A DNA stretch of 64,000 bases from Pseudomonas sp. JQ170C (GTDB lineage Bacteria > Pseudomonadota > Gammaproteobacteria > Pseudomonadales > Pseudomonadaceae), in contig NZ_CP141608.1 of the NCBI RefSeq assembly GCF_035581345.1, positions 3,130,501 through 3,194,500 on the forward strand, written 5' to 3'. The notes beneath the pieces are model-generated. The model worked only from the letters and a program-made list of their open reading frames with translations. It was not told the origin of the DNA and did no database searches. The translations under genes and the position numbers were made by a program. Each line of letters starts with the position of its first letter. Position 1 is the first letter of the stretch. Below, one piece after another: positions 15,924 through 24,762 of this stretch.

Positions 15924-18353
15924 TTATCCGTTCAGCCCCAATTCCTTGGCCCTGGCCACTGCCTGGGTACGCCGTTCTACCCCCAGTTTGAAGTTGATCC
16001 GCTGCGCATGGGTTTTCACCGTGTGCAATGAAATGAACAGGCTCTCGGCAATCTGCTGATTGGAAAACCCCTGGGCGATCAGCTTGAGCACGTCCATTTC
16101 TCGACGACTCAACAGCGCCGCGGGCTCGCCTTCGCTGCTGGAGGCTTCACCCGCCCAACGGCTCAGCGCCGGGTTGCGCAAGGCAAAGGCGCGCTCGACG
16201 CTGGCCAGCCCCATCTGCCGGGCCTGGGCCAGGCTATCCAGGAGCATTTGCTTGGCCTGGGCAGGCTTGTTGTCGGCATGCAGCGCCTCAGCCAGGCTGA
16301 ACCCCACTTCACAGGCCAACGCCCGCCGGCCTTCGCTGTGTACCTGCTGGTGCAATTGCGTCAGCTGGGCCAGCGCCGTCTCCACGGCGCCGCCGGCCAG
16401 ATTGGCCTGGAGCTTGAGCAAGTACAGGCGCAGGTGAAGATCAGGCACACCATAGGGGGAATACTCCAGCGCCGACCCTGGCAATGCGCTCAGGGCTTTC
16501 TCGACTTGCACCGTGCGGCCCTGGTGCAGCCACAAGCGCCCCTTGGCTCGCAGCACAAAGCCCTGGTAGATCGACTCGCTGATCAGGTTGTACTGCATCG
16601 CGCGCTCGGCATCGGAGATCCGCGAAAAGGCCTGGGCCATATTGCCCTGAACGCCGTCCAGCTCGGCCAGGCCCAAATACCCCCAGAAGGCCGCAAGATC
16701 GCCGCAGATCTGGCATTCCTGAAGCCCGGACTGGAACGCTGTTTCTGCCTCCTGATAACGCCCAAGCTGGACCAGGATCGACGCCTGGCGCAGTTGCACG
16801 CGCCCGCGCATCGGGCTGGCTTCGGCGCCCCAGGCCTGGGTCAGCTCGGTGTACAGGCGCTTGAGCAGAGTCTCGGCGCGCAACAACTCTCCGCGAATCT
16901 CCAGCAGCTTCACGTGCGCCAGGGCCATGACACTTTCCATGGCCAGGCTGGCCTGTTCCCGTGCCTGCTTGGTGGCGTTGCGATTGAGTTCCAGCGCCTC
17001 ATCCAGACGCCCTTCGATCAAGGCCAGCTCCACGAGCAAGGCCTTACTGAACAGGCGCTGGCTCCAGGCGCGCTCGGGCAGTTCGGCAACCGCTTCGGTC
17101 AACCAGGCCAGGGCTTGCCGGCCCTGGCCTCGATGGAAGGCAATGTTGCCGCACAAGGCCTTCCATTGGGCGATCAGCTCGAACTGGCGCTGGGCATCGG
17201 GCTGCGGCAAAAAACGCGTCAACTGATCGGTATAGCCTTGCGCCTCGTCGAGTCGCCCACTGAGCAGCAAGGCCCAGGCATTGAGTATCAACAGGCGTGG
17301 TGTGCTGGTCAGCAATTCAAGGGGCAGCTCGCGACGCCATTGCATCAGTTGCGCCAGGCTGCGGCCTTGCAGCAAGGCATCGCCGGTGAAGCGCTGCATC
17401 AGGCTGGCGGCCATCTCGGGTTGATCGGCCCGCACCGCATACTCCAGCGCCAGACGCACATTGTCCTGGCTCACATACCACTGACAAGCCTTGCGAAATA
17501 CCGCTTTGGCCAGGGTCTCGGGCAACTCCCCGGCCAGTGCGCGCTTGACCGCTGGCTGCACCTCAAACACCTGGCCGTCAGTGCCAACGGGCTCAATGAA
17601 CACCCCGCCGTTGCTCATCTGCTCAAGCAACCCCGCACCCTCGCCGACACCGAGCAAATGCTCGCACAAGCCCGCATCGAAGTACGGCAACTGCGCAAAG
17701 GTGAACAGCGCCTGTCGCCACGGCTCGGGCAGTTCGTCCAGCAGTTCCCGGCGCAGGTACTGGTACAGCAAGGCATCGGCCGACGCGAACGGTAGCGGCG
17801 CGGTCTGGGTTTTCAACGCCAGCAGGTATAAGCGAATCCCGGCGCACCAGCCCTGGGAGTCGTCGCGCAGGTCGCTGATGACCGGCCACGGCCACTGCAG
17901 CCCTTTGTGGTGCAACAGCTCGCCCAGTTCGTGTTCGTTGAAGCCCAGCTCGGCACTGCCCAGCTCGAACAGATCGCCATCGAGCAACAGGCGCGTCAGT
18001 TGCAACGCCGGCCGACGGCGACAGGCCAGCCACCAGCTGATCCGTGGGGAGGCGTTGAGGATCAGGTCATTGAGCGCCTCGTCCAGCGCCGTGTCGGGCA
18101 GGCGTGGGTAGTCGTCGATCATCAGCCACACGGCAGACGATGGAATGTCCAGGTGCTGCCTGATCTGCCCGGAGTCATCGCCCGCCATGCCGAGGGCATC
18201 GGCCAGGCGTTGCAGCAAGGCCTGGGGGCTGAGGGCCTTGCCGCGCAGGTTCACATAAAGCAAACGGGTGTCTGCCGGGCATTGCTGGGCGCACTCGCTC
18301 AACAGCGCACTCTTGCCACTGCCGACCGGGGCACAGAGCAGGCGCAACGGCAA
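15924..18353 (-). CDS. LuxR/MalT-like (LAL) transcriptional regulator, main frame (N-terminus frameshifted)
   Basis: The main open frame gives 809 residues. It begins only a few residues before the Walker A motif (LCAPVGSGKSALL), from a TTG with no good ribosome site. Walker B-like WLMIDDYP, a long TPR-like region and a C-terminal LuxR helix-turn-helix (SRREMDVLKLIAQGFSNQQI, then SLHTVKTHAQRI) follow. The roughly 35 N-terminal residues expected from the paralogue at 1-2104 are present upstream in another frame (see 18354-18457). The gene therefore carries a real or sequencing frameshift. It lies next to and in the same direction as the DUF1329-DUF1302 genes at 18.8-22.1 kb and may regulate them. 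Confidence 0.8.
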   Translation of the reverse strand: MPLRLLCAPVGSGKSALLSECAQQCPADTRLLYVNLRGKALSPQALLQRLADALGMAGDDSGQIRQHLDIPSSAVWLMIDDYPRLPDTALDEALNDLILNASPRISWWLACRRRPALQLTRLLLDGDLFELGSAELGFNEHELGELLHHKGLQWPWPVISDLRDDSQGWCAGIRLYLLALKTQTAPLPFASADALLYQYLRRELLDELPEPWRQALFTFAQLPYFDAGLCEHLLGVGEGAGLLEQMSNGGVFIEPVGTDGQVFEVQPAVKRALAGELPETLAKAVFRKACQWYVSQDNVRLALEYAVRADQPEMAASLMQRFTGDALLQGRSLAQLMQWRRELPLELLTSTPRLLILNAWALLLSGRLDEAQGYTDQLTRFLPQPDAQRQFELIAQWKALCGNIAFHRGQGRQALAWLTEAVAELPERAWSQRLFSKALLVELALIEGRLDEALELNRNATKQAREQASLAMESVMALAHVKLLEIRGELLRAETLLKRLYTELTQAWGAEASPMRGRVQLRQASILVQLGRYQEAETAFQSGLQECQICGDLAAFWGYLGLAELDGVQGNMAQAFSRISDAERAMQYNLISESIYQGFVLRAKGRLWLHQGRTVQVEKALSALPGSALEYSPYGVPDLHLRLYLLKLQANLAGGAVETALAQLTQLHQQVHSEGRRALACEVGFSLAEALHADNKPAQAKQMLLDSLAQARQMGLASVERAFALRNPALSRWAGEASSSEGEPAALLSRREMDVLKLIAQGFSNQQIAESLFISLHTVKTHAQRINFKLGVERRTQAVARAKELGLNG

Positions 18354-18457
18354 TGGGCGCTCAGCAATGCCTCGCTCAAACGCGGGCGCAATACATGGCC
18401 CGGCATCAGTCGGGGCGGGCCTGCGGTGATGGCAGAGGGGCTGTTGGGCTGGGACAT
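18354..18457 (-). pseudogene. Out-of-frame N-terminal segment of the LAL regulator
   Basis: In a second reverse frame an ATG at 18457 encodes MSQPNSPSAI and then PRLMPGHVLRPRLSEALLSA. This matches the N-terminus of the paralogue ending at 2104 (LPRLPAVYLPRARLLDALLE). The homology then continues in the frame of the main gene. Adding one C to the GCGCCC run near 18356 would join the two frames as SAPLPLRLLCAP. This is either a one-base deletion in the strain or an assembly error. Confidence 0.7.
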
Positions 18458-18524
18458 TGGCACATTCAATTTATTGTTCTTTGTAGCGGCATGTTGCAGC
18501 GCTGGGCGGCTCAACGCAAACAAC

Positions 18525-18625
18525 GAGCGAGAAAAAGGTGCTTCACGTGATTCCGTGGGCGGTGTTGGTGCTACGCCTGTGGGCTTACCCCTTCCATAAG
18601 GTGACACTGACGCCCCCGGTAGGAG
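18525..18625. repeat. Degenerate dispersed-repeat remnant (matches 31585-31700)
   Basis: The segment shares ordered blocks with 31585-31700: TTCACG-GATTCCG, TTGGTG, GGGCTTA-CC, then a GGTGA-CTGACG stretch. The latter half resembles the outer end of the 306-bp element at 49098. It seems to be an eroded repeat upstream of the LAL gene. No gene is visible here. Confidence 0.4.
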
Positions 18626-18646
18626 CGGGCTTGCCCCGCGATTGCG
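18619..18646 (+). repeat. REP palindrome
   Basis: A single GTAGGAGCGGGCTTGCCCCG unit followed by CGATTGC, the standard Pseudomonas REP core. It sits in the 333-bp gap between the LAL regulator and the DUF1329 gene. Confidence 0.85.
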
Positions 18647-18690
18647 ACGTACACATCCAGGCGCAATCCCCAGGATTCAGGTAAAGAACC

Positions 18691-18718
18691 AAAAAAAAGG
18701 CAACCCTAAGGTTGCCTT
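18691..18718 (-). terminator. Rho-independent terminator of DUF1302-DUF1329 operon (cassette 2)
   Basis: On the reverse strand a 9-bp stem (AAGGCAACC / GGTTGCCTT, 4-nt loop) is followed directly by eight T. It lies 73 bp beyond the stop of the DUF1329 gene at 18791. Confidence 0.88.
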
Positions 18719-18790
18719 AAAGACCAGCGTCGATCCCCTTTGCGGCCTGCCCGCAGGCGCAGGCGCAGGCGGTATTGGCGTGCCGGCGAG

Positions 18791-20170
18791 TCAGCGAACC
18801 CCCGCCTGGCGCAATGCAGCGGGTGTGTAGTTGGCAGCAACACTTTTGAAACCGAACTCGATGCTGCGTTTTTCTTCGTTCTTCAAGCCCACCACCGAGT
18901 AGCGACCCGCCACCAGGTCATACAGGGTTTCGGCGGTATAGCCCGGCACCTGCTTGTGGTAGTACTGCTGGATATGCCCTTCGCCCACACGCCACAACTG
19001 GCCCCGGCCGTCGTAGTGGTCAACTTCGGCCAGCTCCCAACTGTCTTCGTCGAAGTACATGTGGCGGGTGGCGTAGATATGGCGCTCGTTAGGCTTGAGC
19101 TTGGCCACCACCTCCCACACCCGGTGCAGTTCGTAGCGGGTCAGGTCCTGATTGATGTGGCCGGCCTTGAGTACATCCTCGTACTTTAGGTTTGGCGAGT
19201 CGAGTTTGTAGCTGTTGTACGGAATGTACATCTCCTTCTTGCCCACCAACTGCCAGTCGTAACGGTCCGGGGCACCGTTGAACATGTCGTAGTTGTCTGA
19301 CGTCGCCAGTCCGTCAGCAGCCGTTGCCGGGCCATCGTAGGCCACTTGCGGGGCACGCCGCACCCGGCGCTGGCCAGCGTTGTAGAGCCAGGCCAGGCGC
19401 GGTTCCTTGACCTGGTCGATGGTCTCGTGGACCAGCAGCACACTACCGGCCAATCGCGCAGGCGCTGTAACGCGCTGGATGAAGTAGAAGAGGATATTGC
19501 CGACCTTGTCCGTGCCCTGGTCCGCCAGTTCCGCCGGGTAGGAGATCTCGTCCTCGAACTTGACGATGCTGAACGCGCCGTCGGCCTGCGGTTGCACGCG
19601 GGTCATCAGGCGCTTGATGTTGCCGCCGCGGTAGCGGGTGGTGTGGTTCCACACCACCTCCACGCCCGACTTGGGCACGGGGAAGGCGTAGTAGCGGCTG
19701 TCGTTGAAACCGGTCAAACCGTTACCGCCATCAACCCCTTCGGTATTGAGGGCGCTGATTTTGGCCGCGGCATAGATGTTCTGGGGCACCGCCGCGGTGC
19801 GGTGGGTTTTGTAGACCGGAATCTTGTAGGTGTCCGGATAGCGCGCCAGCATCGCCATCTGCCCGGCCGACAGCTTGTCCTTGTAGTTCGCGGCGTTCTG
19901 CGCCGTGATGGTGAACAACGGCTTTTCATCGGCGAACGGATCGCTCAGAAAGCCCTTGCTGTCGACGCTACCGGCGTTGGTCGGCAGGCCACCGGTCCAG
20001 GCCGGGATGCTGCCGTCGGCGTTGCCGGCCTTCTCGGCGCCAATGGGCGTCAGGGTGGTACCCAGCTTCTCGGCTTCCTGCGGCGAAACCTTGGCCATCG
20101 CCGTGCTGGCGACCATCAGGCTGAGCATCAGTGCACCGGTCGGCATCAGGTACTTGTTGTTTTTAGTCAT
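18791..20170 (-). CDS. DUF1329 family periplasmic protein (cassette 2)
   Basis: This 459-aa protein starts at ATG 20170 (GAGGA 9 bp upstream; a GTG immediately before is less likely). The signal peptide ends at AMA|KVSPQEA. All DUF1329 landmarks are present: GNADGSIPAWTGG, RRVRRAPQ, DRYDWQLVGKKEMYIPYN, DLTRYELHRVWEVVAKLK, DHYDGRGQLWRVGEG. Compared with the two other copies it is more diverged (for example WQLV and EVVAKLK). It follows DUF1302 by 24 bp and ends at a strong terminator, so the pair forms a two-gene operon. A periplasmic lipid- or substrate-binding role is inferred only. Confidence 0.85.
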   Translation of the reverse strand: MTKNNKYLMPTGALMLSLMVASTAMAKVSPQEAEKLGTTLTPIGAEKAGNADGSIPAWTGGLPTNAGSVDSKGFLSDPFADEKPLFTITAQNAANYKDKLSAGQMAMLARYPDTYKIPVYKTHRTAAVPQNIYAAAKISALNTEGVDGGNGLTGFNDSRYYAFPVPKSGVEVVWNHTTRYRGGNIKRLMTRVQPQADGAFSIVKFEDEISYPAELADQGTDKVGNILFYFIQRVTAPARLAGSVLLVHETIDQVKEPRLAWLYNAGQRRVRRAPQVAYDGPATAADGLATSDNYDMFNGAPDRYDWQLVGKKEMYIPYNSYKLDSPNLKYEDVLKAGHINQDLTRYELHRVWEVVAKLKPNERHIYATRHMYFDEDSWELAEVDHYDGRGQLWRVGEGHIQQYYHKQVPGYTAETLYDLVAGRYSVVGLKNEEKRSIEFGFKSVAANYTPAALRQAGVR

Positions 20171-20194
20171 CACGGTAGTCCTCGTTCGGTGTAC

Positions 20195-22111
20195 TCAGAA
20201 GCTCATGCCCAGGCTAAGCGCCAGGAAATCGCGGTCTGTGGTGGTGTTGTAATCGCCGCCAAAAAAGTTGGTGTAGGAAAGGCCTGCGGTGTAGGCGTTC
20301 TTGTACTCGGCATCCAGTCCGAGGCTGACGGCCTTGGAGCCCTCGTTGAACAGGCCGTTGGGGCCATAGCCCTCGACATCGTGGGACCAGGCCACGCTCG
20401 GCTTGAGGTTTACGCCGGCAAATACGTTGGAGTAGTCCCAGATGACCCGGCCGCGATAGCCCCAGGAGGTAGTTGTGGCATAGCCTTTGTTGTTGCAGTA
20501 CTTGCTCGTATTGGCTGCTGCAGGGGTGCCCGAGAAGGTCCCGGTGTTGATCGCTTCGCAAGACGGCAAGCTGCCGGTCAATACCCCGGGCAACGCACCC
20601 GGGCCGTAGACCGGATCACGGCCGTAACGTGCTTGGGCGCTGCTCTCCAGGCCACCGATGTGGGCCACACCGATTTCACCAATCAGCGTCAGGCGATCGG
20701 CGCCCATGATCTGGTCGAAGAAGTGGGTGAAGGTGGTCTGGATCTGGGTGATCTCCTTGCGGTTGTAGCCGTGCAGGGTGCTGTCCGGGATCGACGCCGG
20801 ATCACCGCCCAACAGCGAATACTGGCTGAACGGGGCAAACGCAGGGTTCAAGCCGGCAATGCCGCGCACACCGGCGTACAGCACATCGGTGGTGTTGAGT
20901 TGCAAGGGGGCGTTGGGGCGGTAGCTGATCTCGCCTTGCCACGCCGTGCCGGTTGGCAAGGTGGTGGAGAAGCTCAAGCCATAGAGGCGGATGTCCTCCG
21001 GGTATTCGATAAAGTAGTTGCTGCCGCCGGCCACATTGGCAATCGCTGCCCCCGAGCGAGCAGACGCCGGAATGCCCGGCACCGCACCGGCCAGCACCGC
21101 CGCCGACTGCTGATAGGTGGACTGGCTGGCGGCCTGGGTGCTGAAAAACGGCGCGCGGCTGTGGTAGTTCATGACGTAGGCGCCGAACTCGGTGTTCAGC
21201 GGCTCGAACATATAGCGCAGCGCAGCCCCCCATTGCCCGCTGTCACGGGCATCGCGGTCGCCACCGCGCGGAATCACCACGCCCTCGGCGGTGGTCTGGT
21301 AACCCAGCAGTCCACCGAACGCCCCGAGCTCTGGCCTCAGTACAGTGAGGTTGCCACTGCAGCCGTCGGCAACCACGTCAGCTTGCGAGAAGAAGGTGCC
21401 GCAGTTGTCGATGACCGTCTGGTCCCACTCCAACTGATAGAACGCCTCGGCCGACAAGGTGTCGGTCAGGCTCTGGGACACATAGAACATGTTGACCGGA
21501 ATCAGCCCTTCCTTGATTTCGGCGCCCGGACGGCGGAACGCCGAGACATCGACCGGGTTGATCGCGTTAATGCTGTTCTGGATGAACGTACTCTCGCCCC
21601 AGCTCACCACCTGCTTGCCCAAGCGCACCGAGCCTGGCTGCTCGGCGATGACGTAGTTGTGATAGACGAATGCATCGAGCAACTGCGCGCCAGCGGACTT
21701 GGCGCCCTCTTTGCGGCCATGGTCATCGATGTCTTTGAACGGGCGGTCCTCGTCTTTGAGCTCGAAGTCGTACCAGTATTTACCGCGCACGAACACGCCG
21801 GTATCACCGTACTTGAGTTCAAGGTCATGGATACCCTTGAAGATCTTCGAGAAGGTTTCACCCTGCTTGAAATTGAGGTGACCGTCATCGCTGGTTTGCG
21901 ACAGCCCCGACCCGCCGTTGTGGCCGCCGATGTCACCCTGGTGCGGGCTTTGCGTCGACCAACTGGCGCCTACCGACAGCGATGAGTCGAACTGCCCCTC
22001 GATCTCCCCGACCGTGAACTCCACCGCTTGCGCCTGCCCGGCGATGCTCAGGGCGATGGTGCTGGCCAATGCACTGAGTTGGAACCGTACGCGTTTTATT
22101 GTTGTAGTCAT
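20195..22111 (-). CDS. DUF1302 family outer-membrane protein (cassette 2)
   Basis: This 638-aa protein has a signal peptide cleaved after about Ala29 (GQAQA|VEF). The mature start is FTVGEIEGQFDSSLSVGASW and the C-terminal residue is Phe (LALSLGMSF), fitting an outer-membrane barrel. Inside, KYWYDFELKDEDRPFKD, VSWGESTFIQNSINAINPVD and YFIEYPEDIRLYGLSF are shared with the copies at 2491 and 45658. It has extra loop sequence, including a Ser/Gln/Ala-rich stretch near residue 330. It is the first gene of a two-gene operon, divergent from the alkylsulfatase. The substrate is unknown. Confidence 0.85.
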   Translation of the reverse strand: MTTTIKRVRFQLSALASTIALSIAGQAQAVEFTVGEIEGQFDSSLSVGASWSTQSPHQGDIGGHNGGSGLSQTSDDGHLNFKQGETFSKIFKGIHDLELKYGDTGVFVRGKYWYDFELKDEDRPFKDIDDHGRKEGAKSAGAQLLDAFVYHNYVIAEQPGSVRLGKQVVSWGESTFIQNSINAINPVDVSAFRRPGAEIKEGLIPVNMFYVSQSLTDTLSAEAFYQLEWDQTVIDNCGTFFSQADVVADGCSGNLTVLRPELGAFGGLLGYQTTAEGVVIPRGGDRDARDSGQWGAALRYMFEPLNTEFGAYVMNYHSRAPFFSTQAASQSTYQQSAAVLAGAVPGIPASARSGAAIANVAGGSNYFIEYPEDIRLYGLSFSTTLPTGTAWQGEISYRPNAPLQLNTTDVLYAGVRGIAGLNPAFAPFSQYSLLGGDPASIPDSTLHGYNRKEITQIQTTFTHFFDQIMGADRLTLIGEIGVAHIGGLESSAQARYGRDPVYGPGALPGVLTGSLPSCEAINTGTFSGTPAAANTSKYCNNKGYATTTSWGYRGRVIWDYSNVFAGVNLKPSVAWSHDVEGYGPNGLFNEGSKAVSLGLDAEYKNAYTAGLSYTNFFGGDYNTTTDRDFLALSLGMSF

Positions 22112-22400
22112 GCGACTAATCCCTGCTGTTTACCAATCGGCGTTGAATCGGTGGCCAACGCTAATGATTCGGCAATGCGCAGGTAACAGACGAAGGAGTG
22201 AAATTGACAATCATCCCAAAGAGTGAGGATTTTCCGGGTGTCGAAAAGCACCGCTCGCCAAGGCGTGTCCGGGCCTGAACCCAGGTGGGATGACGGCCAA
22301 GAATCACTCCCCCTGTCACTCTTTTTCAGTATTGGATGACGCCAGGCGACCCCCTAAGGTGCGGGGCAGACGTATTTTGCCCCTCACGTACAGGTGAACC
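22112..22400. promoter_or_regulatory. Divergent promoter region with three GGATGA motifs
   Basis: Between the divergent DUF1302 and alkylsulfatase genes the hexamer GGATGA occurs three times: reverse strand at 22211-22216, forward at 22288-22293 and 22334-22339. GGATGA is the core of the MalT box (GGGGA-T/G-GAGG) recognised by the founding LAL regulator. Three copies in 289 bp is more than chance would give, and LAL genes flank the region at a distance. The link to a LAL protein is inference. Confidence 0.4.
22350..22368. promoter_or_regulatory. Weak G/C-box element before alkylsulfatase (site k)
   Basis: CCCCC-N9-GGGCA lies only 32 bp before the alkylsulfatase start. One arm fits the CCCCC-N9-GGGGG family and the other is degenerate. 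Its distance from the start is unlike the 75-105 bp of the better sites. Confidence 0.25.
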
Positions 22401-24380
22401 ATGCTCTCTACCCGATCATCTCGAGCCTTCGCGATGGCAGCGGCTCTACCCTTCCTGGCGGCAACCGCCCATGCCGAACCCCAGGCCCCCAAGCCTGCCA
22501 GCGAGATCACTCGCCAGGCCAACGCCGCCGTGCTCAAGGCCCTGCCCTTCAACGACCGCCAGGACTTCGAGGACGCGCAGCGCGGGCTGATCGCCCAGCC
22601 CAAGGAACTGACCATCCGCGATGCCAGCGGCAAAGTGGTCTGGGACATGGCCACCTACCAGGGCTTCATCGGCATCGACAAGGCCGCACCCGATACGGTC
22701 AACCCGAGCCTGTGGCGCATGGCCCAATTGAACATGCAGTACGGCCTGTTCAAGGTCACCGACAAGATCTACCAGGTGCGTGGCTATGACCTGTCCAACA
22801 TGACCTTCATCGAAGGCAAGACCGGCTGGATTGTCTTCGACCCCCTGCTCTCGGTAGAAACCGCCAAGGCCGCGCTGGAACTGGTGAACGAGCACCTGGG
22901 CAAACGCCCCATCGTTGCCGTGGTCTACAGCCACTCCCACGCCGACCACTTCGGTGGCACCCGCGGGATCATCAACGAGCAAGACGTCAAGGACGGCAAG
23001 GTACGCTTGATCGCCCCGCCCGACTTCGCCGAGCATGCGGTCAGTGAGAACATCGTCGCGGGCAACGCCATGTCGCGCCGCGCCGTGTACATGTACGGCG
23101 CCCTGTTGCCGCGCGGCCCACAGGGCGGCGTATCGGCGGGCCTGGGCCAGACCATCTCCAGCGGCCAGATCTCGATGATTCATCCCACCGAAACCATCAC
23201 CAGCACCGGCCAGGCATTGGACGTCGATGGGGTGAAGATGGTGTTCCAACTGACACCGGGGTCTGAGGCCCCGACTGAAATGAACACCTACTTCCCGCAG
23301 TTCAAAGCCTTGTGGATGGCCGAGAACGTCACCCGCCAAATGCACAACATCTACACCTTGCGCGGCGCCGAAGTACGTGACGCCCTGCAGTGGTCACACT
23401 TCATCGAACAAAGCCGGCAACTGTACGGTGCCGATGCTGAAGTCGAATTTCAGAGCCATCATTGGCCGACCTGGGGCAAGGAGCGCATCAACCGCTTCCT
23501 GGGCAAACAGCGTGACCTGTACAAGTACGTGCACGACCAGACCGTGCGCCTGATGAACGAAGGCTACAACAGCGAAGAGATCGCCGATGCCATCAAGCTG
23601 CCGCCCGAGCTCGATCAGGAATGGTTCAACCGCGGCTACTACGGCACGCTCAAGCACAACGCCCGTGCGGTGTACCAACGCTACATGGGCTGGTACGACG
23701 CCAACCCGTCAAACCTGGACAACCTGCCCCCGGTGCCGGCGGCCAGGAAGTACGTCGAATACATGGGGGGCGAGGCTGAGTTGCTGCGCAAGGCCCGTGC
23801 GGACTTCGACAAAGGCGAGTACCGCTGGGTGGCCGAAGCACTCAAGCACGCGGTGTTTGCCGACCCCGACAACACCGCGGCGAAACACCTGCTGGCCGAC
23901 ACCTACGAGCAACTGGGCTACCAGGCCGAAGCCGGACCGTGGCGCTCGGTGTACCTGCAAGGCGCCTATGAACTGCGCAACGGTGTGCCACAGGGCGCTG
24001 GCATGAAGACCGCCAGCCCCGACATGATCCGCGCCATGTCCCCGGAAATGCTCTTCGACTACCTGGCCGTGCGCCTCAATGGCCCGGCAGCGGCGGGCAA
24101 GGACATCTCCCTGAACCTCAACTTCACCGACCTGGACAAGCACTACAACCTGCGGGTCCAGAACGGCGTGCTCAACTACCGGGATACACCCGCCAGCGAC
24201 GCGGATGCGAGCATGACCTTGAGCATGAGTACCCTGCTGGATGTGCAGATGGGGCAAGGGACGCTGGAACAGAAGATCAAGGCCGGCGACGTGAAGTTCG
24301 TAGGTCAGCCCCAGGCCTTTGCAGACTTCATGGGGCTGCTGGATACGTTCACGTTCTGGTTCAACATTGTTACGCCGTAG
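22401..24380 (+). CDS. Alkylsulfatase (SdsA1-like, metallo-beta-lactamase superfamily)
   Basis: This 659-aa protein has a signal peptide (to ATAHA|EPQ). The metallo-beta-lactamase metal motif is SHSHADHFGG (His178, His180, Asp182, His183), followed by conserved GSEAPTEMN and MHNIYTLRG regions that supply further ligands in class III sulfatases. After the catalytic domain come the helical dimerisation domain (near 390-530) and an SCP2-like C-terminal domain that binds the alkyl chain. Length and order match P. aeruginosa SdsA1. The expected reaction is hydrolysis of alkyl sulfates such as dodecyl sulfate to alcohol and sulfate, feeding the alcohol and beta-oxidation enzymes nearby. The start has AGGTG 6 bp upstream. 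Confidence 0.92.
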   Translation: MLSTRSSRAFAMAAALPFLAATAHAEPQAPKPASEITRQANAAVLKALPFNDRQDFEDAQRGLIAQPKELTIRDASGKVVWDMATYQGFIGIDKAAPDTVNPSLWRMAQLNMQYGLFKVTDKIYQVRGYDLSNMTFIEGKTGWIVFDPLLSVETAKAALELVNEHLGKRPIVAVVYSHSHADHFGGTRGIINEQDVKDGKVRLIAPPDFAEHAVSENIVAGNAMSRRAVYMYGALLPRGPQGGVSAGLGQTISSGQISMIHPTETITSTGQALDVDGVKMVFQLTPGSEAPTEMNTYFPQFKALWMAENVTRQMHNIYTLRGAEVRDALQWSHFIEQSRQLYGADAEVEFQSHHWPTWGKERINRFLGKQRDLYKYVHDQTVRLMNEGYNSEEIADAIKLPPELDQEWFNRGYYGTLKHNARAVYQRYMGWYDANPSNLDNLPPVPAARKYVEYMGGEAELLRKARADFDKGEYRWVAEALKHAVFADPDNTAAKHLLADTYEQLGYQAEAGPWRSVYLQGAYELRNGVPQGAGMKTASPDMIRAMSPEMLFDYLAVRLNGPAAAGKDISLNLNFTDLDKHYNLRVQNGVLNYRDTPASDADASMTLSMSTLLDVQMGQGTLEQKIKAGDVKFVGQPQAFADFMGLLDTFTFWFNIVTP

Positions 24381-24450
24381 GGCGTTGAAAGGCTAGGCGG
24401 GTTGATCCTGCTTCAACGTTGCATCTGGATGGGCATGACTCGAGGGCCTG

Positions 24451-24654
24451 TCGCGGGGCAAGCCCGCTCCTACAGCACCGGTGGGAGCAACTGTCTTCAC
24501 CATGCCATTGTTCACCGCATTGGCGACTGCTACGCAGTCGATCGCAGCCTGTCGGCAGCGGCTACGGGCGGTGTAGCCGCTCTGCGATCGGCCGCGCAGC
24601 GGGCGTAGATCGTTTCCCGGACTGATCGCTGTGGGAGCGGGCTTGCCCCGCGAT
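24451..24654. repeat. Two REP units flanking a palindromic element
   Basis: REP cores lie at 24451-24473 (inverted) and 24631-24654. Between them, 24537-24595 is a long palindrome: CGATCGCAG and CTGCGATCG arms enclose AGCGGCTAC / GTAGCCGCT. The inner part matches the tandem unit at 49412-50075 (GGCCGATCGCAGGCTGGC and AGCGGCTACG). The whole 382-bp gap 24381-24762 shows no gene. Confidence 0.75.
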
Positions 24655-24762
24655 GGATCTTGAATCCTGCCGACAGATCCACGCCTGCCGGTGATCCTGC
24701 TTCACCATTGCGTCTGGAGTGGGTGAGTGAGAGGTTTTCACCTATTGGCCGTCGTTTGTCAT

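Noticed and set aside
19346..21985. 879-residue open frame on the + strand
   Set aside because: It lies antisense to the DUF1329 and DUF1302 genes of cassette 2, has no ribosome site or recognisable domain, and its low-complexity His/Val/Gly-rich translation is typical of a shadow frame in GC-rich DNA.
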